The notes under the pieces: generated by a model
The model's input: the letters and a program-made list of their open reading frames with translations, nothing else
Told to the model about the DNA's origin: nothing
The model's database searches: none
Program-made: the position numbers and the translations under genes
Shown here: positions 11,887-22,886 of the stretch, in pieces
Layout: the number at the start of each line of letters is the position of its first letter
Position numbering within the stretch: position 1 is the stretch's first letter
Assembly: GCA_037953745.1 (NCBI GenBank)
Contig: JBAKBP010001597.1
Coordinates: 62,001 to 126,000, forward strand
Length of the DNA: 64,000 nucleotides
Direction: 5' to 3'
From: Lithodes maja
Lineage: Eukaryota > Arthropoda > Malacostraca > Decapoda > Lithodidae

Positions 11887-12534
11887 TTAACCCGGCAAGC
11901 GCGATAGGCCTTACGGAAGGCTTCCTATAGGGAACGCGATAGGCCTCACGGAAGCAGGACCATAAAAAAAGCTTTCCAAAAAAAAAAAGGGCCTATCAAA
12001 AAAAAAAAAATTGTCTCTAGGTGAGATAATTCCCCTCCAGTACTCATCCATGTAAATCTCACCCACCCCCCTCCCCTCCTTCCCCACCTTATTCCCCCCT
12101 CCCTCCCCTCCTCAATTATCACCTATTTTCCCTCTTATTATCATCATTTATCGGTTATTTTTCTCTCCCGCGATAATGTAGCACAAGTGGGTTGCAGAAA
12201 AGATCGATATGTAACACCCAGACACCAGCCCACACCGCCCCGCTTGTCTCAGTTACCTCACAGACAGCGAGAGAGGAGGGTTGACTGTAGCTCTCTCTCG
12301 CCTGACATTACGACCGGGTGGCCAATATCTTCGTTTTTCACCACCCAAATGCTTTTCCCACTTATTTTAGCACTCTTGAAGGTTCATATATACATCATAT
12401 ATGTAAAATAAAAGCATACCGAAAACAAATAATGGTCTATATTGTAAATATAACGAATTCTGTCAGAATCCAAGGCTAGAAATACACAAATAACTACCCT
12501 AGCCCCTAGGTCTATTTAGCGTTTACCGGGTTAA
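11887..12534. mobile_element. TTAA-flanked MITE, family P1 copy 1
   Basis: A 648 bp element with TTAA at 11887-11890 and 12531-12534. The termini are inverted repeats: TTAACCCGGCAAGCGC on the left, and TTAACCCGGTAAACGC on the reverse complement of the right. Poly-A/T runs lie near 11970-12012. A CCTCCCCTCCTTCCCCACC-rich block and an ATTATCACCTATTTTCCC word are shared with copies at 46021-46545 and 54084-54699. No transposase ORF; probably mobilised in trans by a piggyBac-type enzyme (inference from TTAA). Confidence 0.7.
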
Positions 12535-12974
12535 CGCACACATATACGCATTTGTGTGTGTGTGTGTGTGTGTGTGTAAAGTTAGTATATTGGAATCTAG
12601 AAACTATAAGAAAACTATACTCTTTTTCATTTCAACTGGCGGTAAAATGAATCGCTTAGCAGCTAATTTCTCGATATTGATTGGGAAAATACGAAACTAC
12701 TATGTCTCTGCATCATATTTAGACCACATTTATATAATTAGCACCATATTTCACCCCAAAACCTTCAAAATAACTGAAAAATCTAGATGGGAACTTTGCA
12801 ATTACCGTTAGTTGAGAAGAAATAAATTATAGTAAAGCCATAGTACAGTGCATATATTTAATTCTATATACTTCGCGAGAATTTTGTTGTAACCTAAACG
12901 AGATGTTAAGTTACAATAGGCCTATATCATTCCAAATATTATAATAGTTTAGTTTTAAGGGGAGATTTGTATGT
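12535..12974. other. Unassigned AT-rich spacer
   Basis: (GT)n at 12553-12578, otherwise AT-rich sequence in which I see no gene or repeat. Confidence 0.4.
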
Positions 12975-13501
12975 TTTTTTTTTTTTTTTTTTTTTAAGAG
13001 ACAATGAACGGAGGAAGGAAAAACACAGATAAAGCAAAAAGGTCCATGTGCCTAAAGGCATCCTCCATTCATAAAATGTTTGTAACAACTGGATTTAAAC
13101 TTTTGTAGATTGTAAGTTTGTGGAAAGCAACTCGAGGGAAGTGAATTCCAAAGAGTAGTAGTTCTAGGGATAAATGAATTTTGATAAGCAGAAGTTCTGC
13201 ATTGTGGAGGAGAAAGTGTAAATTCATGGGCGCTCTCAGCTGCCCTAGTTCTACGGGGAAAGATGTGGAGAGGCGGCACAATTGAAGCAAGTTCCTCGGA
13301 ACAATTGCTGTGAAAATATCTGTAGAATAATGCAAGGGATGCAACGTTTCTTCGTATGGATAATGTAGGAAGGTCCTGTGGGATTGCAGGGTTATTGATT
13401 AATCTAATAGCTTTATTTTGAATTTTGTCCAACTGCCTCAATGCAACCACTCCACTTCCACTCCACAGAGGTGAACAGTAATCCATTATCTGAGAACGCA
13501 C
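12975..13501 (-). pseudogene. Jockey-group LINE, 3' terminal fragment
   Basis: Minus-strand frame 13501-13052 encodes the C-terminus of a Jockey-group reverse transcriptase (IMDYCSPLWSGSG, IQNKAIRLINN, LSIRRNVASLALFYRY, TTTLWNSLPSSCFP). It is followed by a short 3' UTR and a poly-A tail, seen as T residues at 12975-12996. It is homologous to but clearly diverged from the LINE at 25511-27399, so a different subfamily. Severely 5' truncated. Confidence 0.75.
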
Positions 13502-13589
13502 ATGACTTTTATATATTATTAATTATTATTAGTAGTGTTGTTATTATTAATGATATATACAGGGCGTATAATATCATGTATACGTATAC

Positions 13590-15392
13590 TGTTACGGCTG
13601 GATCGGCAATACATATTCGGGATTCTTGATCGTAGGACAGAAATGGCTTATGTGACAACGACACGCTCGATTCCAGTCCCAAATACTATATGCTCCAGAC
13701 AACAAAAGCACCAACGCCCTACAGAGTTATCGTCTATGGTAACGAGGTACCTTAACTCGGCGAAAGTGTACAACAGGGGTAGGCTATGAGGCTAAACTCC
13801 CTCAGACATTTATAGGTTACGTTATTACTAAAGAAATGCAATACTCAAGAAACTACGTTAATATTAAGCCTCTAATAATGTAGAATAGAAGCAGGCTAAA
13901 GGTATGACAGTGAAATGCTAAATGACAAATGTACACGCCTACTTGAAAGCGCGTGCACTAGAATAACTGTCCCCTACTAACATGCACTAGCATGTAGCAT
14001 ACAAGATGTTCATGATCCAGTAGATACCTAATAATACACATGGAAGGAACATAAATAGTAGTCACTTATTGTAATAATGAATCTATACTTGGAATAACTA
14101 AAAGGTTGCAGGCAACAGTACTGCGCCGGTAGCCTACTACCGCATAGGCTACTTCGCTTCTCTCACTCTGTCTCCCCTCTGAGTCCGTATGCGCCCTACG
14201 CAACGGAACTCCGGACACAGCAGCAAAACGACAGTGCAGTTAATTGATACATGAAAGTATTAATAGTGTTGTCTTGTGTGTGAGTAATGTGTATTGTAAA
14301 GTGTTACATACATAAACTTAAAGAGAGCTGCAATGCATAGTAAAATAAAGATATAACCCACTCATCATCCCCATGTGTTCTAGCTAGCAGGCCAAGTCAC
14401 AGGAACAACGAGTCCCAGCACCGAAAGCGAGAACCCAGGAAAAGACTGCAGAGAACACAAGGACAGATAAATTACGTTACTCTACTATACCGGCACTACG
14501 AGCGAGCTGTAGTCTCTGGTACTACACTCGCTCCTGGCTCGGTAGGCAAATCAAGGCTAAGTCCTCGCCCCTCTACAGACAACTCCTGGGCATGGTCGGG
14601 CTCTTACACATGGCACTAGTCTAGTCACAAATTGGATGATGAGCTGGGCATATAACTCGTGAACATGTAGAACGTTCACCAACTATCCTCATCAAGAAGA
14701 TCGCTGTTCACATTAACCCCTTAAATCTAATACATGTAAATATATGCTTGTCCTAAGAGTAATACGAGAGGTGAGTGCTGAAACTCCTTTAGGACCTCAA
14801 GGGAAGGGTATGCATTTAAATAGAGAGAAGAATGAAATGAGAGTAATGTCGTCAGAGAGAAAGAGTGCAACCGTGAGAAGTTGGGAGAGAGGGCAAGGGA
14901 TGTTAGAATCTCAAAGGTTCTAGGCAACCTGGTCATAGAGCACACAGCGAGCCTCCAGGCAATGTGCTGTACGACAACATGGGCAGCCCAGGCAGCATAG
15001 GCAGGCGGCAATGTACTACCAACCCTGTCGCACCTAGCTATAAGCGCAGGGCTGCCAACCGGTCCATACGTCTGGCAACCACCAGCGTGGCGCACCGCTA
15101 CCCTCTCGCTCTGAAGTCTAACTCACTCTCTCTCTCTGAATTCCCACTGTCTTATCTATCAACTTCTCTATTGATACTACATATTAAATGGAAGGTCTCG
15201 ACATGGCTTAAAACAAAACCCACCACTGGTTAGCAAATGACGAGACCTTTGCAGAGATACAAAGAACATAGTTATACGTTGTCACACTCAATATAAGCAG
15301 CCAGCACGGTACACGGTACACGCACCGTGACGGTACAGTGGAGTACCAAGGAGTACAATCAGGTTGCGTTGCTACGCACTGGGTGCGTCACA
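13590..15392 (-). repeat. G1 3' LTR
   Basis: 1,803 bp. On the plus strand it starts TGTTACGGCTGG and ends GGGTGCGTCACA. It is nearly identical to the other LTR at 21016-22826. Visible differences are one substitution each near 13808 and 14905, and the absence of an 8 bp C-rich insertion found at about 22507-22515. Short open frames inside it are duplicated in both LTRs and show no known domain. Confidence 0.9.
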
Positions 15393-15405
15393 GCCCCCCC
15401 AAGAT
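15393..15405 (-). promoter_or_regulatory. G1 polypurine tract
   Basis: Minus-strand ATCTTGGGGGGGC immediately upstream of the 3' LTR, the expected position for the plus-strand DNA primer. Confidence 0.75.
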
Positions 15406-15673
15406 TTTAGATAATCGACCTTAGAAGCATTATCAAAATCTGACAGGCAACCAACCGACCTGCTACCCTTAGCTGCCACTAATTGCAAAAGGTGCACAAC
15501 AACTGAAGTGTGAATTATACATAAAACACAATATCGCATGCATCATGCTACAACAATAAAGACTTACAAAACTAAAAAAAAAAAATTTCGTTTATTTTAT
15601 TGTTTTATAATCTTTTTGGACGGCGTTATGATAGCCTAATTTTACTCCTGCTCAACCCACACACCGTGCACGA

Positions 15674-18148
15674 CTATCCTGGATCATCAACCCTTGATAG
15701 ACAATCTGCTATCACGTTCTCACTCCCGGCAATATGCTGAATGTTGAGATTATACTCTTGGAGCAATAGGGACCACCTGGTCAACCGCATATTCCGATTG
15801 TGAAACTGATTTAGGAATTTCAAGGGATGATGGTCCGTATAAATCGTCACTACCGGGCCGTAGGCTGGAACATAAACTTCGAAATGTTTGAGCGACAAGA
15901 CGATAGCAAGAAGCTCCTTCTCTATAGTCGAGTAATTCCTTTGTGCCGAATTAAACTTGCGAGAAAAGAAGCTCACTGGGTGTTCCAAGCCCTCGGAATC
16001 AGTCTGCAGTAACACTGCCCCGGCACCCACACCGCTGGCATCAGTCGCCAGCTGAAAACTCCTGGAAAAGTCTGGGGCTCTCAAAATCGGATGTGTACAC
16101 AGCAGGTGCTTGACTAGGTCGAAAGCCCTCTGACACTCCGCAGCCCAACAGAACTTCACTGATTTCGACAGTAGATCAGTTAACGGTGCTAAGACAGTAG
16201 AGTATCCCCGGATGAAGCGCCTATAATAGCCTATCATACCTAGGAACCGCATGACCTGGCGCTTAGTGGTGGGCCTGGGAAACATATTGATAGCCTGTAT
16301 CTTGCTCAGGGGGGGGCACACCCGGCCTAACCCGACCACGAAGCCAAGATACTGCACAGTAGCCTTTACAAACTCGCACTTCCTCAGGTTCACCACCAGC
16401 CCAGCATCGTGCAACTTCCCAAACAGGGTCTCTAAGTGCCTTAGGTGATTTTCAAAATTGTCATCATACACTATCACGTCATCAAGGTAGACCGTGCAGT
16501 TAGGGATTTCGTCACAAATATCGTTCATCAGGTTCTGAAACGTGGCAGGTGCGTTCTTAAGCGCATAAGGCATTACGTTACATTGGTAGGTCTTGCCATC
16601 TACCACAAAACCACAAACTTGCTTAGCTCGGTCCGACAGGGGTACTTGCCAGTAGCCTTTTACAAGATCAATTTTAGTAAGGTACTTTGCATTCCCTATC
16701 TTGTCCACGCTGTCGTCAACTCGAGGCAAAGGGTAAGGGTTGGTAGTGGTCAAGCCATTTAGCCTACGAAAATCTATGCAGAACCGCACCTTGCCGTCAG
16801 GTTTTGGCTGCAACGTGACGGGTGATGTCCACTTCACATAACCTTCAGTGATCATCCCTCTCTCAACCATGTACTTTAACTCCTCCCGTAAAGCTGGCAA
16901 CTTTACCGGGGGCACACGGTAGGGCACTGACTTGAAGGGCACATTATCACCGACGTCCACGTCGTGCGTTACCTGAGTAGTGAGACCTGGGTGTTCGGCG
17001 AAAACAGAGGGGTATGACCTGAACAGGCCTAGGACAGCAGCACCCTGGTGCTCAGGCAGGTGACTTACAGCTTGCCTAGCCTCTTGTTCAGTATTCCCCG
17101 CCCACTGTTCCGCGGAAATGACACAGTCCCAGCTATCCTCCTCAGCAGCATGACTGTCCCCACCTCCTTCTCCACCCTGGCCGCTGCAGGCCAGCACAGG
17201 GACAGTGAGAGGCTCTGAGGGGCGTCTCACATACTCTTTCATGAGGTTAACATGACATAACTGATGTTTTTTTCTACGGTCAGGTGTTGCAACGAGATAA
17301 TCAAGGTCGGACAGTTTCTTAGCCACCACATACGGCCCAATAAACTTGGCAGAAAGGGGGTGTCCAGGCAAAGGTAAAAGCAACATTACCTCCTGACCCA
17401 CCGAAAACTCCCGAAGCTTCACCTTGGCGTCATACTGGTGCTTCATGACCGCCTGTGCATTAACCAAGTTATTACCTGCCGCTGCCATGCAACCTATAAG
17501 TCTCTCCCGGCTCTCAAGGATATATTTAAGTACAGACCCCGGCTTCTCTTCGCCCTCCCAGATCTCTTTCACCATACTTAAAGGTCCTCTCACATTATGG
17601 CCAAAGACTAGTTGATTTGGACTGAACCCCAGGCTCTCTCCTGGGACTTCACGTGCAGCGAACAGAACATACGGCAGACCCAAATCCCAATCAGTGTCAT
17701 GTTCTGCACAGTAACAGCGTAGCATACTCTTCAGGGTCGAGTGCCACCGCTCCAAGACTCCCTGACTCTCGGGATGGTAGGCTGACGACACTACAGAACA
17801 TATACCGTGCAACTGAAGGGTTTGCTTGAACAATTTGGATGTAAAATTGCTCCCCTGGTCTGACTGCACCTCACGTGGAAATCCATAACGGGAACAGAAC
17901 AATAATAAGTTTTTAACAACTGCCTTTGCCGAGCCGTTTCTCATGGGGTATGCGTCCGGGTATCTCGTAGCCACATCCATGATTGTCAACAGGAATTTAT
18001 TGCCACTACTAGTAGGCGGGAAAGGGCCAACCAAATCTACTACAACTTTGCTGAACGGAGGCCCGGTGACAGGTATGGGAAACAAAGGTGCCTTCGGGAT
18101 TGTCTGGTTAGGCTTCCCCGTTGTCTGGCAGGTCGCACACCCAGCCAC
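15674..18148 (-). CDS. pol: G1 pol: integrase core - reverse transcriptase - RNase H
   Basis: 824 residues in the same frame as the upstream gag-protease ORF, separated from it only by a TGA. Order: rest of the integrase zinc finger (CATCQ), integrase core with Asp in VVVDLVGPF (about residue 38), Asp in QSDQGSNF (about 96) and Glu in QGVLERWHS (about 131). Next come a GPY/F-like KFIGPYVV (about 265), RT motifs FCIDFRRLNG (about 455) and TVYLDDVIVY (about 550), RNase H TDASGVGAG (about 700), and IYTDHHPLKFL near the end. All catalytic residues are present. Integrase upstream of RT is the odd feature. Probably translated as part of one polyprotein in an intact copy. Confidence 0.9.
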   Translation of the reverse strand: MAGCATCQTTGKPNQTIPKAPLFPIPVTGPPFSKVVVDLVGPFPPTSSGNKFLLTIMDVATRYPDAYPMRNGSAKAVVKNLLLFCSRYGFPREVQSDQGSNFTSKLFKQTLQLHGICSVVSSAYHPESQGVLERWHSTLKSMLRCYCAEHDTDWDLGLPYVLFAAREVPGESLGFSPNQLVFGHNVRGPLSMVKEIWEGEEKPGSVLKYILESRERLIGCMAAAGNNLVNAQAVMKHQYDAKVKLREFSVGQEVMLLLPLPGHPLSAKFIGPYVVAKKLSDLDYLVATPDRRKKHQLCHVNLMKEYVRRPSEPLTVPVLACSGQGGEGGGDSHAAEEDSWDCVISAEQWAGNTEQEARQAVSHLPEHQGAAVLGLFRSYPSVFAEHPGLTTQVTHDVDVGDNVPFKSVPYRVPPVKLPALREELKYMVERGMITEGYVKWTSPVTLQPKPDGKVRFCIDFRRLNGLTTTNPYPLPRVDDSVDKIGNAKYLTKIDLVKGYWQVPLSDRAKQVCGFVVDGKTYQCNVMPYALKNAPATFQNLMNDICDEIPNCTVYLDDVIVYDDNFENHLRHLETLFGKLHDAGLVVNLRKCEFVKATVQYLGFVVGLGRVCPPLSKIQAINMFPRPTTKRQVMRFLGMIGYYRRFIRGYSTVLAPLTDLLSKSVKFCWAAECQRAFDLVKHLLCTHPILRAPDFSRSFQLATDASGVGAGAVLLQTDSEGLEHPVSFFSRKFNSAQRNYSTIEKELLAIVLSLKHFEVYVPAYGPVVTIYTDHHPLKFLNQFHNRNMRLTRWSLLLQEYNLNIQHIAGSENVIADCLSRVDDPG

Positions 18149-20677
18149 TCATGCACAGACATCAGCCTTGACCCCAGGCCACCAGAAAAACCTGCCCAAT
18201 GCCGCCAATGTTTTTGTTACCCCCAAATGACCCGCCACCGGCACATCATGCGCCAGACACAATAAGGACTCTCTATACTTATTTGGAACAACCACCTGGT
18301 CTACTACCCTCGCACCGCCCTCCCACTTCGATTTGGGGTCTAGAAATCTGCGGTACAATATCCTGTTGAGCCTAAAGAAATCTCCCGGCTTCGCATCCCC
18401 ATCTTCCTCCAACTCTATGGCACCATTGCTATAACGAGCTAGGCTAGCGTCTTGCAGCTGCTGCTCACTAATGTCCCTGGGCGTCAATGCATCAAGATGG
18501 TTTTGTAATAAGACATTACCCCGGCTAGTAGGCTCTACTGCCTTAGTGGCTCTCGCTACAGCTCTTGCCTCACGCGAAGTCTTACCCAACTCTGCCTTGT
18601 TACACACCATATCTGGGCCAGAGTCAACTCCCGTGTTTATTATAGGTCCAAGTACCGAATCACCGAGAAGTGCAGCAGAATCAATGTCCCTTTTCCTGCC
18701 CTTAGCAACCTTCTCCTGATCCTTCCTCCACTGTCCCCGAGGTTGAGTGCTAGGCTGTGCAGGAGCCGCAGAGCGAGATCGGGTTACCACACAGGCCATC
18801 TCATCCTGTTGGCACCTCCCAACCCATTCCCGATTCTCACCATCCACGTCGGCCGCCCTCTCGGCAACGACTAAGGGTGGAGTCCCGGAAGTGGGCACCG
18901 CAAAGTCGTTGCCGAGAAGAAGGTCGACGCCCTCAACTGGCAAACACTCAACGATCCCTACATCCAGCTCCCTGCACACCTCTCCCACTCTCAACTCCAA
19001 CCTCACAAGTGGGTATGACCTCGTAGCATTTATACCCTGCACCACAACAACTCTGGCCGCATTTATCGGTTTCCCTGTGAAGTTCCTCAACAAAGTTTGC
19101 GAAGCCCCCGTATCCCTCAGCAAGTCAACCCTCCGTAGTTCACTCCCCCAGCTCACAAACCCGTGTCCCCGATGGCTACAGAAAGTGTCCCGGACAGGTG
19201 TCGAGCCTTCCGTACGCTTCTTTACCGCGTGTGCCTCAGCTGCTGACAACCTACCCCGGGCAGTTGCTGCAGCCTTCAGAGACACACCGATACTGTGAAC
19301 CAATGACACCGGCTTAGCGGGAGTGTTACTAGGGCACTCACGTGAATAATGGCCTAGCTTCTGACATTTGTAACATTTCACATCCCCAATGGGCTTCTTC
19401 CCTTGTGCGGGCGAAGAAGGGGCCTGACCTTTAGTAAACGGGAGAGGCTTGTGTTTGTAGGTGTTATTAGGTGCAATGCATTTAGTGTGGTTATGTGTGT
19501 CATAGGATTTGTTATTATCGAAAACTCTGGTGGGTGGGGTATAGCGCCCCTTCTGCCCTGACTCAGCCCTCTGAGCGGCACCGCAACCACGAATCAATGA
19601 TAATCTGAAGTCTGCCATCTTGGCAGCCTCCTCTACTGTCTTGGGACATTTTTCCTTAATGTTCAGCGTTAGATCGGTTCCAGTACATTTGTAAAACTGT
19701 TCCAGATAGAAAAGTTGCTTAATTTCCTCAGCCGACTCTGCGTGCTCGGACCGAAACCAGTTATTACCTGCATCTGTTAAGTCCCGTGCGTGCTCCATAA
19801 AACTGACGTCGCTCTTCTTATTCACGCCACGGAACTTCAATCTATAAGTTTCGGGTTGCAGTTCGTAGGCCCGGAGCACAGCCTCCTTCACCAGTCCATA
19901 CACGACACTCTCGTCCAGTGACAGTGCATCGTAGGCTTTCAACCCCTTACCCACTAGACGTGATGAAACTAATGCTGCCCATTTAACCTCCGGCCAGTCA
20001 TACTCACGACACTTCTTTTCGAAACGAGCAAAAAACTCAGTCACTGCTGTCTCATCAAATGCGGGTACTAACTTAATTAAATGCGAAAGTGAGTCTGTAA
20101 CCCGGTGCCCACCACCGAGATGACGCCCCGTAGTCTCTACTCTAGACTTCTCGACATCCATTTCAGCCTGGTACCTGGTTGCATCCTGATTGGCTTGGAT
20201 TCTAGCAACCTCTATGCGTTCTATACTAGCCTGTTGTATCTGAGTCTCCTGCAGCTTAAACTTAGCTAGTTCTAGCTGGAATAACATCTCAGGAGACAGG
20301 CCTGGGGGGGGAGAGCACAAAATGGGGGATCCACACCGAGACGTGTTTACGGGTAAGCCAGCTTGCCCTTGAGAACCCTCCTGCTGCATCGTGCTAAGAC
20401 TCGCTGGCTGAGGGCCCAGCTCAGGGGTAGAGTGGAATGGAGGCTTGGAGGGAACCCCCCAAGACCCCACTCCACCCACCGCCCCATCGCCATCACCCAA
20501 CAAACATGCCACCAAATTCTTCTTGGGCCAACTGTCAGGACAGTCCCGCCCCAAAACCGTGGCTAAACAGCGAAGACCGTAACAATCAATAGCCTGCAGG
20601 CGCTGTTCGGTCAAAGGTGTCTGCAAAAATGCCCGGGCATCCCTCTCTCCACTTATAACACTCCCCTCCCTAAACAT
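18149..20677 (-). CDS. gag-pro: G1 gag - protease - integrase zinc finger
   Basis: 842 residues. The N-terminal gag-like half contains a Gln/Glu-rich helical stretch (about residues 130-200) and a capsid-like part with SHLIKLVPAFDETAV. A CX2CX4HX4C zinc knuckle, CYKCQKLGHYSREC, follows near residue 433. The aspartic protease active site is DTGASQTLL near 520, with a LLLGNDF block downstream. The last 45 residues hold the two His of the integrase HHCC finger (AHDVPVAGH) and the WWPG motif. The frame then meets TGA at 18149-18151 inside that finger, two residues after VC. The start is the first ATG after the primer binding site, giving a leader of about 320 bp. Confidence 0.88.
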   Translation of the reverse strand: MFREGSVISGERDARAFLQTPLTEQRLQAIDCYGLRCLATVLGRDCPDSWPKKNLVACLLGDGDGAVGGVGSWGVPSKPPFHSTPELGPQPASLSTMQQEGSQGQAGLPVNTSRCGSPILCSPPPGLSPEMLFQLELAKFKLQETQIQQASIERIEVARIQANQDATRYQAEMDVEKSRVETTGRHLGGGHRVTDSLSHLIKLVPAFDETAVTEFFARFEKKCREYDWPEVKWAALVSSRLVGKGLKAYDALSLDESVVYGLVKEAVLRAYELQPETYRLKFRGVNKKSDVSFMEHARDLTDAGNNWFRSEHAESAEEIKQLFYLEQFYKCTGTDLTLNIKEKCPKTVEEAAKMADFRLSLIRGCGAAQRAESGQKGRYTPPTRVFDNNKSYDTHNHTKCIAPNNTYKHKPLPFTKGQAPSSPAQGKKPIGDVKCYKCQKLGHYSRECPSNTPAKPVSLVHSIGVSLKAAATARGRLSAAEAHAVKKRTEGSTPVRDTFCSHRGHGFVSWGSELRRVDLLRDTGASQTLLRNFTGKPINAARVVVVQGINATRSYPLVRLELRVGEVCRELDVGIVECLPVEGVDLLLGNDFAVPTSGTPPLVVAERAADVDGENREWVGRCQQDEMACVVTRSRSAAPAQPSTQPRGQWRKDQEKVAKGRKRDIDSAALLGDSVLGPIINTGVDSGPDMVCNKAELGKTSREARAVARATKAVEPTSRGNVLLQNHLDALTPRDISEQQLQDASLARYSNGAIELEEDGDAKPGDFFRLNRILYRRFLDPKSKWEGGARVVDQVVVPNKYRESLLCLAHDVPVAGHLGVTKTLAALGRFFWWPGVKADVCA

Positions 20678-20995
20678 CTGTTGTACTTGCTGGTTACTAG
20701 GCTGTACCGTGTTATCCTCCCCGTAAATGATGAGTCATTAGACATAGTGCTGGTTATACAATTGCTGTTCATAAAAAAAAAGAAGTGCTTATTACTAATT
20801 GCAGTCTCGACTCACAAAATGTTAAAGATGCTTGAATGACTCTACTCTAGACACCCCCAACGAAACAATCTGCAAGTCCACCAATACAATAATGACACAA
20901 TAAAAATTCCTCCAATATGCAAGAAAATTCTAGCCAGCTCTACTAGGTAGCATAGAATAGTTCTCCAAAAACCATATGATAGGATACTACTGAAT

Positions 20996-21012
20996 CTTGT
21001 GCAAGGTCGCCA
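20996..21012 (-). promoter_or_regulatory. G1 primer binding site
   Basis: Minus-strand TGGCGACCTTGCACAAG, three bases inside the 5' LTR. It begins with TGG, complementary to a tRNA 3' CCA end. The tRNA identity was not determined. Confidence 0.7.
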
Positions 21013-21015
21013 TTT

Positions 21016-22826
21016 TGTTACGGCTGGATCGGCAATACATATTCGGGATTCTTGATCGTAGGACAGAAATGGCTTATGTGACAACGACACGCTCGATTCC
21101 AGTCCCAAATACTATATGCTCCAGACAACAAAAGCACCAACGCCCTACAGAGTTATCGTCTATGGTAACGAGGTACCTTAACTCGGCGAAAGTGTACAAC
21201 AGGGGTAGGCTATGAGGCTAAACTCCCTCAGACATTTATAAGTTACGTTATTACTAAAGAAATGCAATACTCAAGAAACTACGTTAATATTAAGCCTCTA
21301 ATAATGTAGAATAGAAGCAGGCTAAAGGTATGACAGTGAAATGCTAAATGACAAATGTACACGCCTACTTGAAAGCGCGTGCACTAGAATAACTGTCCCC
21401 TACTAACATGCACTAGCATGTAGCATACAAGATGTTCATGATCCAGTAGATACCTAATAATACACATGGAAGGAACATAAATAGTAGTCACTTATTGTAA
21501 TAATGAATCTATACTTGGAATAACTAAAAGGTTGCAGGCAACAGTACTGCGCCGGTAGCCTACTACCGCATAGGCTACTTCGCTTCTCTCACTCTGTCTC
21601 CCCTCTGAGTCCGTATGCGCCCTACGCAACGGAACTCCGGACACAGCAGCAAAACGACAGTGCAGTTAATTGATACATGAAAGTATTAATAGTGTTGTCT
21701 TGTGTGTGAGTAATGTGTATTGTAAAGTGTTACATACATAAACTTAAAGAGAGCTGCAATGCATAGTAAAATAAAGATATAACCCACTCATCATCCCCAT
21801 GTGTTCTAGCTAGCAGGCCAAGTCACAGGAACAACGAGTCCCAGCACCGAAAGCGAGAACCCAGGAAAAGACTGCAGAGAACACAAGGACAGATAAATTA
21901 CGTTACTCTACTATACCGGCACTACGAGCGAGCTGTAGTCTCTGGTACTACACTCGCTCCTGGCTCGGTAGGCAAATCAAGGCTAAGTCCTCGCCCCTCT
22001 ACAGACAACTCCTGGGCATGGTCGGGCTCTTACACATGGCACTAGTCTAGTCACAAATTGGATGATGAGCTGGGCATATAACTCGTGAACATGTAGAACG
22101 TTCACCAACTATCCTCATCAAGAAGATCGCTGTTCACATTAACCCCTTAAATCTAATACATGTAAATATATGCTTGTCCTAAGAGTAATACGAGAGGTGA
22201 GTGCTGAAACTCCTTTAGGACCTCAAGGGAAGGGTATGCATTTAAATAGAGAGAAGAATGAAATGAGAGTAATGTCGTCAGAGAGAAAGAGTGCAACCGT
22301 GAGAAGTTGGGAGAGAGGGCAAGGGATGTTAAAATCTCAAAGGTTCTAGGCAACCTGGTCATAGAGCACACAGCGAGCCTCCAGGCAATGTGCTGTACGA
22401 CAACATGGGCAGCCCAGGCAGCATAGGCAGGCGGCAATGTACTACCAACCCTGTCGCACCTAGCTATAAGCGCAGGGCTGCCAACCGGTCCATACGTCTG
22501 GCAACCACCCCCCCGGCAGCGTGGCGCACCGCTACCCTCTCGCTCTGAAGTCTAACTCACTCTCTCTCTCTGAATTCCCACTGTCTTATCTATCAACTTC
22601 TCTATTGATACTACATATTAAATGGAAGGTCTCGACATGGCTTAAAACAAAACCCACCACTGGTTAGCAAATGACGAGACCTTTGCAGAGATACAAAGAA
22701 CATAGTTATACGTTGTCACACTCAATATAAGCAGCCAGCACGGTACACGGTACACGCACCGTGACGGTACAGTGGAGTACCAAGGAGTACAATCAGGTTG
22801 CGTTGCTACGCACTGGGTGCGTCACA
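21016..22826 (-). repeat. G1 5' LTR
   Basis: 1,811 bp, the 5' LTR of the minus-strand element; it matches 13590-15392 at about 99.9% by eye apart from one 8 bp indel. The outer flank is ATAC, matching the ATAC left of the other LTR, inside an alternating (TACG) stretch. Confidence 0.9.
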
Positions 22827-22886
22827 ATACGTATACGTATACGTATGTGTGTATATATATATATATATACACAGTATATATACCAT
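22827..22886. repeat. (TACG)n/(TA)n junction
   Basis: Short alternating purine-pyrimidine tract between G1 and the plus-strand Penelope-like copy. The ATAC duplication of G1 lies in it. Confidence 0.7.

Larger units (their letters stand above)
13590..22826 (-). mobile_element. Complete Gypsy-type LTR retrotransposon G1 with integrase before RT
   Basis: A 9,237 bp element with two 1.8 kb LTRs, both TG...CA, flanked by a 4 bp ATAC duplication. It has a primer binding site, a polypurine tract and one gag-pol frame on the minus strand. Domain order is gag, zinc knuckle, protease, integrase (zinc finger, catalytic core, GPY/F-like), reverse transcriptase, RNase H. Gypsy elements normally place integrase last; this order is established for Gmr1-like elements. 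The RT and RNase H sequences are nevertheless Gypsy-type (YLDD, TDASGVGAG). By eye the LTRs differ by two substitutions and one 8 bp indel, so insertion was recent. Confidence 0.9.

Noticed and set aside
18149..18151. Selenocysteine codon at the G1 TGA
   Set aside because: No SECIS-like element was identified by eye and the site lies in a structural zinc finger; a simple nonsense change is more economical.
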